Part shown: in pieces, positions 1-7,726 of the stretch | Layout of the letters: each line of letters begins with the position of its first letter | Numbering within the stretch: position 1 is the first letter of the stretch | Assembly (NCBI GenBank): GCA_947628325.1 | Contig: CANQZL010000013.1 | Span: forward strand, 1-15,254 | Direction: 5' to 3' | Length of the DNA: 15,254 nt | DNA from: an uncultured Bacilli bacterium | GTDB lineage: Bacteria; Bacillota_I; Bacilli_A; RF39; UBA660 | Notes under the pieces: generated by a model | The model's database searches: none | The model's input: the letters and a program-made list of their open reading frames with translations, nothing else | Told to the model about the DNA's origin: nothing | Made by a program: the position numbers and the translations under genes

Positions 1-309
1 TGGTAAGCATTCACCAGCCATTTTATACATATTAGGTATCATTAAAAGTAGACCTTGACTAGCTGTAAATGTTGTTGCTAAACTTCCAGCAAGTAAAGCT
101 CCATGCATTGTTCCTGCTGCTCCTGCTTCACTTTGCATTTCTACTACTCTTACATTATCATTAAAAATATTTTTTTTGTCTGTATGACTTAAAACATCTA
201 CCTCAGCAGCCATTGGACTACTAGGAGTAATTGGATATATACTAGCTATTTCACTAAATAAATAAGCTACATCCGCACAAGCTTTATTGCCATCAACTAT
301 CTTATACAT
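1..309 (-). CDS. nifJ: Pyruvate:ferredoxin (flavodoxin) oxidoreductase, N-terminal part (runs off left edge)
   Basis: First 103 residues of a pyruvate:ferredoxin/flavodoxin oxidoreductase, which oxidises pyruvate and CoA to acetyl-CoA and CO2 in the cytoplasm of anaerobes, using thiamine diphosphate and iron-sulfur clusters. Visible family signatures are YPITPSSPM (residues 25-33), EMQSEAGAAG (58-67, whose Glu matches the thiamine-binding Glu of the family) and FTASQGLLLMIPNMYK (81-96). These belong to the pyrimidine-binding domain I; the remaining roughly 1,000 or more residues lie beyond the left edge. Two in-frame ATGs are possible, at 318 and 309. The Shine-Dalgarno AAGGGAG (325-319) touches the first with no spacer and sits nine bases from the second, so 309 is preferred. 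It has its own promoter and follows a terminator, so it is not part of the polysaccharide operon. Identity is near certain; nifJ and por are alternative names. Confidence 0.95.
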   Translation of the reverse strand, partial: MYKIVDGNKACADVAYLFSEIASIYPITPSSPMAAEVDVLSHTDKKNIFNDNVRVVEMQSEAGAAGTMHGALLAGSLATTFTASQGLLLMIPNMYKMAGECLP

Positions 310-355
310 AAGATTCATCTCCCTTAATAAAAAATCTATATTATTCTTTAATTAT

Positions 356-364
356 ATTATAACA
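356..364 (-). promoter_or_regulatory. Extended -10 promoter for the nifJ-type gene
   Basis: On the minus strand the bases read TGT TATAAT (364 down to 356), a perfect -10 hexamer with an upstream TG extension. It lies about 47 bases before the ATG at 309. The -35 region at normal spacing is only A/T-rich with no good TTGACA, which fits an extended -10 promoter. It lies downstream of the HAD-GtrA terminator, so it gives nifJ independent expression. Confidence 0.6.
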
Positions 365-396
365 TTTCTATTTAATAAAAAAATAAAAATCTTATT

Positions 397-419
397 AAAA
401 AAAGAAGAATTTACTTCTT
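397..419 (-). terminator. Weak intrinsic terminator after the HAD-GtrA gene
   Basis: Minus-strand hairpin AAGAAG / CTTCTT (arms 419-414 and 407-402, six-base loop) followed by a T run (401-397). The loop contains the gene's TAA stop (413-411). The stem is short and mostly A-T, so strength is doubtful, but its position at the end of the locus and before a new promoter supports a terminator. Confidence 0.5.
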
Positions 420-1436
420 CTTAAAAACAAACATTTTACTAAAAATATAATTAAATATTATAATTAATATCTGAGTAACTATTGTCCAAATCATTATCCA
501 CATATCTGTATTTAACTTTAATAAAGTTACAAAGAACCACATAATTAACATTTCCATTATTAAAGTTAAAATTCTTGCACCAAAAAACTGAGTCATTTCT
601 TTTAAGATATTTTCATTCTTACTTTTAAAAACAAATATTCTATTAGCAAAATAAGCAAAAATTACTGCTACTATCCACGAAAGTATAATAGATAATTGTA
701 ATTGCACCCCATTATCAGCATTTAAAATTGTAAATAAAAGTAACCATTTAATCCCAATATTTACAATAGTAGTCAAAAAACCAACTATTAAATAATTCCA
801 TAATTCTTCATTTTTATGATAAATCCCCCAACCCCAACGCCAAAATCTAACTATAAAATTAGGTTTATATTCATAATAATTATATATTTTATTCTTTTTA
901 ACCAAGTAGCCTTCTTTAGCTTCTTCTATTAAAGGTAAATCATTAATAGAATCAGTATACATTTTACTAATAATAGCTTTGGGAAACTTTTCTTTAAATC
1001 TTAAAACTTTTTCTTTACCATGACAATTATTATCCTTAATTATTCCTGTATGAGGATCTATTTCTGTTGCTATTAATCCCCCTACTTTATATTTCTTAGC
1101 TATTGGATTTAACCAAAAATATCCAGAAGCTGAAATTATAATATCATTTTTATGATCTTTTTTCTTTTTCCAAAAATCTTTTATTTTATGTTCATTTTTT
1201 ATCCAAAACTCTTCAACAAATTCTGAAGTATTAGGAAAATATTTTAAGAAAGAAAAAACTTTATTTTTAGCTTCTTCTTTAGTACGTAATCCAAATAAAA
1301 ATAAAATTACCGTACCTAAAGAAGCTATAAGACTTAATAATACTTTAGGATTTTTAGATATAGCAAACATTACTATATCAAAACCTGAATCACCATCATA
1401 AATTGTTCCATCAAAATCATATAAGTTATATTTCAT
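411..1436 (-). CDS. HAD-family phosphatase fused to a GtrA-like membrane domain
   Basis: 341-residue two-domain protein. Residues 1-205 are a HAD subfamily IB-type hydrolase: motif I DFDGT (7-11; nucleophile D7, acid/base D9), motif II ISASG (101-105), a lysine for motif III (CHGKEKV, K141) and motif IV YTDSINDLP (160-168). Its cap contains a hydrophobic stretch (31-50) that may enter the membrane. Residues 211-341 form a GtrA/DPMS-like domain with four predicted membrane helices and the typical ends NRIFVF (265-270) and SKMFVF (333-338). GtrA proteins are linked to movement of polyprenyl-phosphate sugars across the membrane; the HAD substrate is unknown. The ATG at 1436 was chosen because GAGGTG (1446-1441) precedes it by four bases; the TTG at 1448 overlaps that site. 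It is the last gene of the polysaccharide locus, with its own promoter. Domain calls are firm; the joint function is inference. Confidence 0.85.
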   Translation of the reverse strand: MKYNLYDFDGTIYDGDSGFDIVMFAISKNPKVLLSLIASLGTVILFLFGLRTKEEAKNKVFSFLKYFPNTSEFVEEFWIKNEHKIKDFWKKKKDHKNDIIISASGYFWLNPIAKKYKVGGLIATEIDPHTGIIKDNNCHGKEKVLRFKEKFPKAIISKMYTDSINDLPLIEEAKEGYLVKKNKIYNYYEYKPNFIVRFWRWGWGIYHKNEELWNYLIVGFLTTIVNIGIKWLLLFTILNADNGVQLQLSIILSWIVAVIFAYFANRIFVFKSKNENILKEMTQFFGARILTLIMEMLIMWFFVTLLKLNTDMWIMIWTIVTQILIIIFNYIFSKMFVFKKK

Positions 1437-1477
1437 AATGCACCTCAAATAATTAATAGTAATTAAATACTATTTAA

Positions 1478-1486
1478 ATTATAACA
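1478..1486 (-). promoter_or_regulatory. Extended -10 promoter for the HAD-GtrA gene
   Basis: TGT TATAAT on the minus strand (1486 down to 1478), identical over nine bases to the element before the nifJ-type gene. It lies about 41 bases upstream of the ATG at 1436, with an A/T-only -35 region. It follows the hairpin after the polymerase gene, so HAD-GtrA can be transcribed separately from the glycosyltransferase operon. Confidence 0.55.
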
Positions 1487-1500
1487 TTAATGATAAACAT

Positions 1501-1543
1501 TTAAAAGAAAACAATAAAACAGAAATTATTTTATTGTTTTCTT
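1501..1543 (-). terminator. Long A/T hairpin at the end of the polymerase gene
   Basis: Perfect 15-bp inverted repeat: arms 1505-1519 and 1529-1543 around a nine-base loop that contains the TAA stop codon (1528-1526). On the minus strand the 3' arm is T-rich (TTTTATTGTTTTCTT) and runs into TTAAATG, so the following T run is short. It may be a terminator, or a processing or 3'-stabilising hairpin between the operon and HAD-GtrA. Confidence 0.45.
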
Positions 1544-3112
1544 CTCCCTATTTAAATTATATAAAAGACTTCCACATATTAAGCCTAAAAATAAAGTACA
1601 AATCCATTCATCAAATACATTTCCACTTAACATTCCAGCTAAAAAGGTTAATGCAATACTAAATAGTAAACTTATATTAAAAAATGTAAATTTTTCTTTA
1701 TATTTAGTAAATACCTTAAATATTCCATAAAGTAATATAACTAAATAAGGACAAATAAATATTAAAATACCTACTATTCCAATAGAATACATATGTACAT
1801 AAATATCATTTTCCATATAGCAAGGAGCATTTCGTAATCTTGTAAAAGACATACCAATAATATAATCTTTATAATTATTATTTAAAGAAATAATCCTTTT
1901 AGTAATTAATTGTTTAAGTTGTCTATGATCAGCTCTTTCCTCAAAAGGAATATCCATCATATCTAACCAGAAATCACTATCTTCTTCATAATTATATATT
2001 TTATCAATATATTCAGCATCAAAGCCATAAAAATCTTTATACTTCTCAATTACAGCAATCTTTTCCTTTTTTATTTCTTCAAATTCTTCTTCAGTCTTAG
2101 CAGCTGCTTCTTTTTTAGCAATTGCCTCTTTAAACTTACTTACTTCTTCATTAATATTATTATCTTCTAAACCATCTTCTATCATTTCTGTATTATCCTG
2201 TATATATGTTCTATTCATTACAGGTGAATATGGTAAAATAATAGAGAAACAAATTATATTAAGGATTATAAATATTAAGGATTTTATATTAAATTTTATA
2301 CTCTTTTTAACAAAGCAAAAAAACAAATAAAAGATAACCATAGCTAAAAGAATTGCTAACCAACCTAGAGATGCTACTCTTGTACCAAGCATCATCATTG
2401 CTAGAATAGTCATTGATATTACTAGACCATTTATAAAATTACTTTTTTTGAAAAAGATAACTAATAAAATTGGTAGTAACATAACTAATACACCACTAAC
2501 TTGATTTGCCATATGGAAAATACCTTTTGAAGCAACTTCTAAATATGTATAATTAACATATGTATCTTTATTAAACCACTTGAAAAAATTAACAACTACA
2601 TTAGATGATACATCTCCATATGATGAAAGTGCAAATTCAAAAAAATTTGATATTATCATTATACTTGAAAATATAAATGCTACCCAAACAACTATTGTTT
2701 TTAAGCGCTTAGGTGTTATTTTAAATTCATATGTAACAAAAATCATTAATAAAGGCATTATCATTCTAATTACATAAAATAACTCTTTTATTGTTGAATA
2801 ATTATCGAAATTACCATATGGTACCGAAAAAGCTAACGAATTTATATGATGAAAAATCGAATAAATTATAAAAATAGAACTAAAACCTATAAAATACTTA
2901 TATTTATTTTTATTTTTCCACCACAAAAATGCAAATAAAAATAAAACACACATAATAGCCATTCTAATAATAGTAGCTGGTGAAAATTTAAATATATTTA
3001 TTACTTCATCCTTATACAACCAATATATATCAAATAATGGTTGAATTATCATATATCCAAGTAAAATATTTAATAATATTCTTTTAGTTTTTTTTGATTT
3101 AATATTTTGCAT
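1526..3112 (-). CDS. Wzy/O-antigen ligase-like polysaccharide polymerase candidate
   Basis: 528-residue integral membrane protein of the O-antigen ligase/polymerase (Wzy/WaaL) type. About ten to twelve hydrophobic segments are visible, beginning near residues 12-30, 48-64, 76-90, 112-127, 138-158, 206-222, 228-242, 250-268 and 276-294, then 443-465, 476-496 and 502-518. Between them is a very large hydrophilic loop, about 297-440, predicted to face outside. Part of it (325-358) is dense in Glu, Lys and Ala and looks like an acidic coiled coil. Large outer loops carry the reaction centre in this family, but this one is long. Expected role: linking lipid-carried repeat units after Wzx export. 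The start follows AGGA (overlapping the stop of the previous gene) by nine bases. It is the last gene of the long operon. Polymerase versus ligase cannot be decided; the membrane family assignment is fairly secure. Confidence 0.75.
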   Translation of the reverse strand: MQNIKSKKTKRILLNILLGYMIIQPLFDIYWLYKDEVINIFKFSPATIIRMAIMCVLFLFAFLWWKNKNKYKYFIGFSSIFIIYSIFHHINSLAFSVPYGNFDNYSTIKELFYVIRMIMPLLMIFVTYEFKITPKRLKTIVVWVAFIFSSIMIISNFFEFALSSYGDVSSNVVVNFFKWFNKDTYVNYTYLEVASKGIFHMANQVSGVLVMLLPILLVIFFKKSNFINGLVISMTILAMMMLGTRVASLGWLAILLAMVIFYLFFCFVKKSIKFNIKSLIFIILNIICFSIILPYSPVMNRTYIQDNTEMIEDGLEDNNINEEVSKFKEAIAKKEAAAKTEEEFEEIKKEKIAVIEKYKDFYGFDAEYIDKIYNYEEDSDFWLDMMDIPFEERADHRQLKQLITKRIISLNNNYKDYIIGMSFTRLRNAPCYMENDIYVHMYSIGIVGILIFICPYLVILLYGIFKVFTKYKEKFTFFNISLLFSIALTFLAGMLSGNVFDEWICTLFLGLICGSLLYNLNREKKTIK

Positions 3113-3123
3113 TATTTCACATC

Positions 3124-4080
3124 CTACTTAATACGCAATAATATTTTACACATTTTAATACACTTATAATAAAATAAATTACATATTATTTTATACTTAA
3201 TATTACATTTTTTATAATATTTATTATTCCTCCATTTAGGAAACTTATTTTTTATAACTTTAGAAACTCTAATTATATTACCATAAGCTTCTTCATACCT
3301 TATAAATCTTAAATTTGCTGCATGAAGTAAATACTCTATATAAATGTATTCAACTTCAGCATAAAACATATCTATTATACCATTTTGTTCAAATAATTTA
3401 AACATAAAATCTAAAGAATAGAAAATATCTTCCCATTTTTTATTATAGTCTTTTCTATTTAAATAAGATCCTTCTCTTTGTAAATAAAAATAATATGGTT
3501 TTTGTATATAAGATATCTTTTTAGCTATAGCACAAACAAAGGGCATTATAGCATTATCTTCAAAAATTTTATTTTCCAAAAATTTCAATTTATAATTATC
3601 AAATATATCTTTTTTTATTAATTTACATACAGGTCCTGGCATTGCAATAGTTACGCTCTTTTGATCATTTTCATTATAAAAAGGAACAATTGGAATATGT
3701 GTTTTTTCGCCATTTTCAAAGTATTTATAGTAATCACAAATTACTAAATCACAATTTTTTGTTATTACCTCATCATACATTTTCTCTAATGTTTCAAGTT
3801 CAATAAAATCATCACTATCAACAAAAAACAAATATTCTCCTTTAGCTTTTTCAATGCCTAAATTACGTGCTATAGCAGCTCCTTGATTCTCTTTATTAAT
3901 AATCTTTATCCTCTTATCATTAAAGTTATCTTCAATTAATTTAATAGAATTATCTTTAGTACCATCATTAATCACAATAATTTCTATGTCTTTAAATGTT
4001 TGATTAACTATACTATTAAGACATTTTACAATATATTTTTTTACGCCATAAACTGGTACTATTACTGATATTTTTGGCAT
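3124..4080 (-). CDS. Family 2 glycosyltransferase (GT-A fold)
   Basis: 318-residue cytoplasmic or membrane-associated transferase that moves a sugar from a nucleotide-sugar donor to the growing lipid-linked oligosaccharide. The GT2 domain covers about residues 4-115: ISVIVPVYG (4-12), INDGTKDN (37-44, nucleotide-binding Asp39), NQGAAIARN (65-73) and the metal-binding VDSDDF (87-92). A likely catalytic ED lies at 174-175, followed by YLQREGS (199-205), which also occurs in the other GT2 of this locus. The C-terminal tail (about 280-318) is very basic with several Cys and may bind the membrane. Start ATG 4080 has AGGTGG a few bases upstream, overlapping the TAG of the preceding gene (4090-4088). 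Fold and enzyme class are certain; donor and linkage cannot be read from the sequence. Confidence 0.9.
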   Translation of the reverse strand: MPKISVIVPVYGVKKYIVKCLNSIVNQTFKDIEIIVINDGTKDNSIKLIEDNFNDKRIKIINKENQGAAIARNLGIEKAKGEYLFFVDSDDFIELETLEKMYDEVITKNCDLVICDYYKYFENGEKTHIPIVPFYNENDQKSVTIAMPGPVCKLIKKDIFDNYKLKFLENKIFEDNAIMPFVCAIAKKISYIQKPYYFYLQREGSYLNRKDYNKKWEDIFYSLDFMFKLFEQNGIIDMFYAEVEYIYIEYLLHAANLRFIRYEEAYGNIIRVSKVIKNKFPKWRNNKYYKKCNIKYKIICNLFYYKCIKMCKILLRIK

Positions 4081-4087
4081 AATCCAC

Positions 4088-5164
4088 CTACTTTTCTATA
4101 ACTTTATATAATTCTTTTAATTGATTTTTATTATATTCATAAGGATCAAAATTCTTTTTTATTTTAAAACCTTTATCTAAGAACCTTTTTAAGCCCAAAT
4201 AATAATCTTCATCATCTATATTTGTAACAATTCCATAATCTTCCCCAATTTCCGTCATAGCATCCGAAACATTAGTCGTAATTATAGGTTTATGCATTAC
4301 TTTTGTCTCTAAAAAGACAACAGGATTTCCTTCCGTATTTGAAGATAAGACTACAGCATCACATAATTTATAATAGGGAAAGACATTGTTTTGTTTTCCC
4401 CAAAAAGAAACATTATCCTCGATATTTAATTTTTTTACATAATGCTCATACTCTTTTTTATCAGGACCATCACCAACTAACCATAAATCAAAATCATACC
4501 CCTCATTAAGCAATCGCTTACATGCTTGAAATAACCTATGTAATTGCTTTTGTGCTTCTTCATGACGACCCACATTTAATAAAGTTGTCTTTCTTTTAAT
4601 TACATTTACTTTTTCTTTACTTTTTTCTGCAATTTCTTCAATATTAATCAAATTATTTATAACATATAAATCTTGTTTTGTATCTGGTACCATATCAAGA
4701 TATTTTTCTTTTGATTTATTAGAAACAAAAACTATTTTTTTAAACTTTTTTACTTGATACCTTTTTAAAAATTTTTCCCCTTCTTCTTTATTATCCCAAT
4801 AATTTCCATGAAACCAAATTGCATTATTCTTAGAAAATTTTCTAGATAAAATAGAACCACTATTTAAAGTTGTTGTAAAAGAAGCACTAAAATAAAATTT
4901 ATGGTAATATTTAATACTAAAATATAATAGTTTAAAAAAATTTACCATTTTTCTAATCAATACATTTTTACTTTCACAAACATTAAATCCTATAACTTTT
5001 ACATCTTTAGGTACTTCATCTAAATATATTCCTTCTTTTTTAAATAACATTAAAGTAATATCATATTTTGACTTATCAATATATTTAATATAATTTAATA
5101 TTGCTCTTTCAATACCACCAATATCTAAATTATATGAATAAAAAATAATTTTTTCCTTTTTCAT
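4088..5164 (-). CDS. Family 4 glycosyltransferase (GT-B fold)
   Basis: 358-residue retaining glycosyltransferase of the GT4 type. The N-terminal Rossmann domain has the GG loop (DIGGIER, 14-20) that contacts the donor phosphate. The C-terminal domain has NVGRHEEAQKQ (197-207), a phosphate-contacting loop in which the usual Lys lies near K206, then LVGDGP (229-234) and the EX7E motif (E278 and E286 in TEGNPVVFLETK). It would add a sugar to the lipid-linked repeat unit at the inner membrane face. The ATG follows directly on the TAA of the flippase gene, with no spacer, and its Shine-Dalgarno AGGAGAG is formed by the last codons of that gene. This implies strong translational coupling. Family certain, sugar unknown. 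Confidence 0.92.
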   Translation of the reverse strand: MKKEKIIFYSYNLDIGGIERAILNYIKYIDKSKYDITLMLFKKEGIYLDEVPKDVKVIGFNVCESKNVLIRKMVNFFKLLYFSIKYYHKFYFSASFTTTLNSGSILSRKFSKNNAIWFHGNYWDNKEEGEKFLKRYQVKKFKKIVFVSNKSKEKYLDMVPDTKQDLYVINNLINIEEIAEKSKEKVNVIKRKTTLLNVGRHEEAQKQLHRLFQACKRLLNEGYDFDLWLVGDGPDKKEYEHYVKKLNIEDNVSFWGKQNNVFPYYKLCDAVVLSSNTEGNPVVFLETKVMHKPIITTNVSDAMTEIGEDYGIVTNIDDEDYYLGLKRFLDKGFKIKKNFDPYEYNKNQLKELYKVIEK

Positions 5165-6703
5165 TTATACTCTCCTAAATACTTTTTTTAACATATTAGT
5201 ACCAATATCTTTTAATGATTTAAATTCTTCAGATTTATAAGTGAAAAGTAAAAACATAATACTAAATGATACTACTAATAAACAGCCTTTTACTATAAAT
5301 AGTCCAATATTATAAGCACATAAATATTTAGATATAAAATATGATGGAATAAGTGAAATCGTAACTAAAATAATATATTTTAAATATTTCAAAAAATATT
5401 TATATACTTTTTCATTTAATACTTTTTTATATACTACATAAGGATCTATCCATCCTGCTGTTATTAATCTTGATACCGAAGTAGCAAACAAAATTCCACT
5501 AAGTCCCATTACTTTAGCTAAAACAATTGACAAGACGATATTAGTAATACTAGCTAAAATAGGCGACCATCTAAATTCCTTAAATAAACCTGCCGTTTGT
5601 CGATAGGTAAATGAAGCAAATTGAATCCCATTAACACAAAAATGTAATACCATTGCAAATACTACAATATTAGACAATAAAAATTCTTTACCAAGCCAAA
5701 TTGTTATAAAATCATTTAAAAGGAAATATAAACAGCCACCACTTATTCCATAAATAAAAATTGTAAAATAAAATAACTGATTAAAAACTTGCTGCGTCTT
5801 TTTATGTTCATTATGAGCAATTAAATTACCTATACTAGCAGTAAAAGCATTAAATATTTGCGACAAAATTTGTGTTAAAGCACTTACCAATAAATAGTAA
5901 TTTGAATATAATCCTAAAGCTACCAAACCAATATATCTTGAAATTATAATACTATCAGTTCCATTTAAAACAACCGAACCTATCTTATAAACAAATAAAG
6001 CTTTTACATTACTAAATATTGATTTTTGCTCTTTTTTAGGCAAATCCTCCTTAGGCATTTTCTTCGAAAATGGATACATCTTTTTTGAAACACAAGATAA
6101 ATAGATATATGTTAATAAAGTACAAATTAATTGTAATATTACATATAAATAATAATTTCTTGTTAAATATAATACTAATATTTGTAAGATAATTAATACT
6201 ACTTTAAAAGAATAAGTTGTTCTAATAACAATATAGTTTTTTTGATCAGCCGTTATAATAGCAGTTCTATATGTAAAGAAATATGAAATAACTGTATCTA
6301 ATAGAAATAATACATATATAATATAAATATTTTCACTAATATTAGGCATTTCTTCAATTAAATAAGGAATAAAAGGAATTAATAATAAACCAGTTACTAG
6401 CATTATTATTCCAATCAATGAATATACATTTCTATAAAATTTTAACAATAAATTAATTCTTTTTTCATCATTTTTTGCAATTGGTTTATATAAATTATAA
6501 ACAATAGCATTTCCAATACCCAACTCAGCAAAAGAAAGAATTGTTAAAATATTCGTAAATAAACTATTTACCCCTAAATACTCTGTACTTAACAATTTTA
6601 TAAAAAATGTTCTATTAACAAATCCAAGTACTAAACTTACTATTTGAAAAAAAGTACCAACAATCATATTTCTCATTACATTACTTTTTCTAGAATTTTC
6701 CAT
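5165..6703 (-). CDS. Wzx-like polysaccharide repeat-unit flippase
   Basis: 512-residue membrane protein of the polysaccharide transporter branch of the MOP/MATE superfamily. It begins with SNVMRNMIVGTFFQIVSLVLG and a stretch with FFIKLLSTEYLGVNSLFTN, typical of this family (Tyr-Leu-Gly-hydrophobic after the first helix). About 12-14 hydrophobic segments span the whole length, with a short cytoplasmic break near residues 208-232 (Lys- and Ser-rich). Expected role: moving the lipid-linked repeat unit from the cytoplasmic to the outer face for the polymerase. Length is normal for the family. The start is set by AGAGG eight bases before ATG. It sits in mid-operon between the Stealth gene and a GT4, and it is the only flippase candidate here apart from the GtrA domain. 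Confidence 0.92.
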   Translation of the reverse strand: MENSRKSNVMRNMIVGTFFQIVSLVLGFVNRTFFIKLLSTEYLGVNSLFTNILTILSFAELGIGNAIVYNLYKPIAKNDEKRINLLLKFYRNVYSLIGIIMLVTGLLLIPFIPYLIEEMPNISENIYIIYVLFLLDTVISYFFTYRTAIITADQKNYIVIRTTYSFKVVLIILQILVLYLTRNYYLYVILQLICTLLTYIYLSCVSKKMYPFSKKMPKEDLPKKEQKSIFSNVKALFVYKIGSVVLNGTDSIIISRYIGLVALGLYSNYYLLVSALTQILSQIFNAFTASIGNLIAHNEHKKTQQVFNQLFYFTIFIYGISGGCLYFLLNDFITIWLGKEFLLSNIVVFAMVLHFCVNGIQFASFTYRQTAGLFKEFRWSPILASITNIVLSIVLAKVMGLSGILFATSVSRLITAGWIDPYVVYKKVLNEKVYKYFLKYLKYIILVTISLIPSYFISKYLCAYNIGLFIVKGCLLVVSFSIMFLLFTYKSEEFKSLKDIGTNMLKKVFRRV

Positions 6704-6717
6704 TACTAAAACCTCTT

Positions 6718-7725
6718 TTACTTTTCAAATGAAGACTTTTCAGATAATTTTTTTTCAAATATTTCAATAATTCCCTTCTTTGCTTTTTCAAAATCAATAT
6801 CTTTATCTGTATCGTTTATACAAACAATCGTTGAATCATCACTTAAAATATAATCTTTTAAATCTCCTTCATAATTTTTTAAGGTAAAATATTTACCTAC
6901 ATTTTTATTCGATTTCACACTAAAATTACCTTGACACATTTGCCACCAATTAATAACCCATTGATTAACATCTAAAATATGACGAAACTTATGTGAACAA
7001 GCATTATCTAATATTTCATACTCCTTATCCCAAATATCTTTATAAGAAGACTTTAAATATGGATTAGCTGTATGTGGACAAATAAAACCCGTAAAATATT
7101 TCCACCTATTTAACATTAAAAATCTTACATTACTTCTTCCATATTTAACGTTAAAAACTTTCCCTAAGTTCTTTTTTATAACTTCCCTCTTATCAAAATT
7201 TTTATTAATTACAAATAAATCATTTAATATAATATGATCAAAAAAATTACTTCCTTCTTTTTCTGTTTCAAAAGGATTTTCTTTCCAATAATCACATGGT
7301 AAATTATCTTTAAAGAAATATTCTGGAGATAACTCATTTAAAATAAACATATCATCATTAAATAGAACAAATTGTTCAGCCAAACCCTTTATTCTATGTA
7401 AATTAAGCTCTATTGGATTAGCACTAAATGTTGGCAAATACTTCTCAGGAATAAAATCTTTATGATTGACAATATTTAATTTAGGATTATCTACATTTAA
7501 CCAATCTGGAATATGTCCCCATGTAACAAAATGTATCTTATTAACCCAAGGTGTATATTTCTCTACACCTCTAAACCAATATTTTAATGTCCCAATATCT
7601 CTGTACCTATTAATAGCATCATCAATATTTGTTTTCTCTTCAGAATACTTATTTTTTTCTTTTAACCATTCTCTATCACTACCATCGACCCACATAATAA
7701 CAAAATCAATTTTATTATCGTTCAC
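6718..7725 (-). CDS. Stealth-family sugar-1-phosphate transferase
   Basis: 335-residue protein with all four Stealth conserved regions: CR1 IDFVIMWVDGSD (6-17), CR2 about 40-126 from RYRDIGTLKYW through LFNDDMF, CR3 about 215-256 including CPHTANPYLK and SHKFRHILDVNQW, and CR4 around VCINDT (301-306). Known members (the capsule polymerases SacB, XcbA and CpsY, and human GNPTAB) transfer hexose-1-phosphate to a sugar acceptor and make phosphodiester bonds. Here it probably adds a phosphodiester-linked sugar to the repeat unit or side chain. The start is uncertain: candidates are TTG 7737, GTG 7734 and GTG 7725. I chose 7725 because GGTGA lies five bases upstream and it is one base after the TAA of the previous gene; the others overlap that gene. 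The next step in the operon is export by Wzx. Family is certain; the donor sugar is unknown. Confidence 0.92.
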   Translation of the reverse strand: MNDNKIDFVIMWVDGSDREWLKEKNKYSEEKTNIDDAINRYRDIGTLKYWFRGVEKYTPWVNKIHFVTWGHIPDWLNVDNPKLNIVNHKDFIPEKYLPTFSANPIELNLHRIKGLAEQFVLFNDDMFILNELSPEYFFKDNLPCDYWKENPFETEKEGSNFFDHIILNDLFVINKNFDKREVIKKNLGKVFNVKYGRSNVRFLMLNRWKYFTGFICPHTANPYLKSSYKDIWDKEYEILDNACSHKFRHILDVNQWVINWWQMCQGNFSVKSNKNVGKYFTLKNYEGDLKDYILSDDSTIVCINDTDKDIDFEKAKKGIIEIFEKKLSEKSSFEK

Positions 7726-7726
7726 C

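Noticed and set aside
1436..1448. Longer HAD-GtrA start at TTG 1448
   Set aside because: It overlaps the GAGGTG ribosome site that serves the ATG at 1436.
2580..2777. Plus-strand open frame of 65 codons
   Set aside because: Lies entirely antisense to the membrane polymerase gene, with no ribosome site or recognisable domain; an effect of AT-rich composition.
4303..4509. Plus-strand open frame of 68 codons
   Set aside because: Antisense to the GT4 motif region, His/Gln-rich composition typical of reversed coding DNA, no Shine-Dalgarno.
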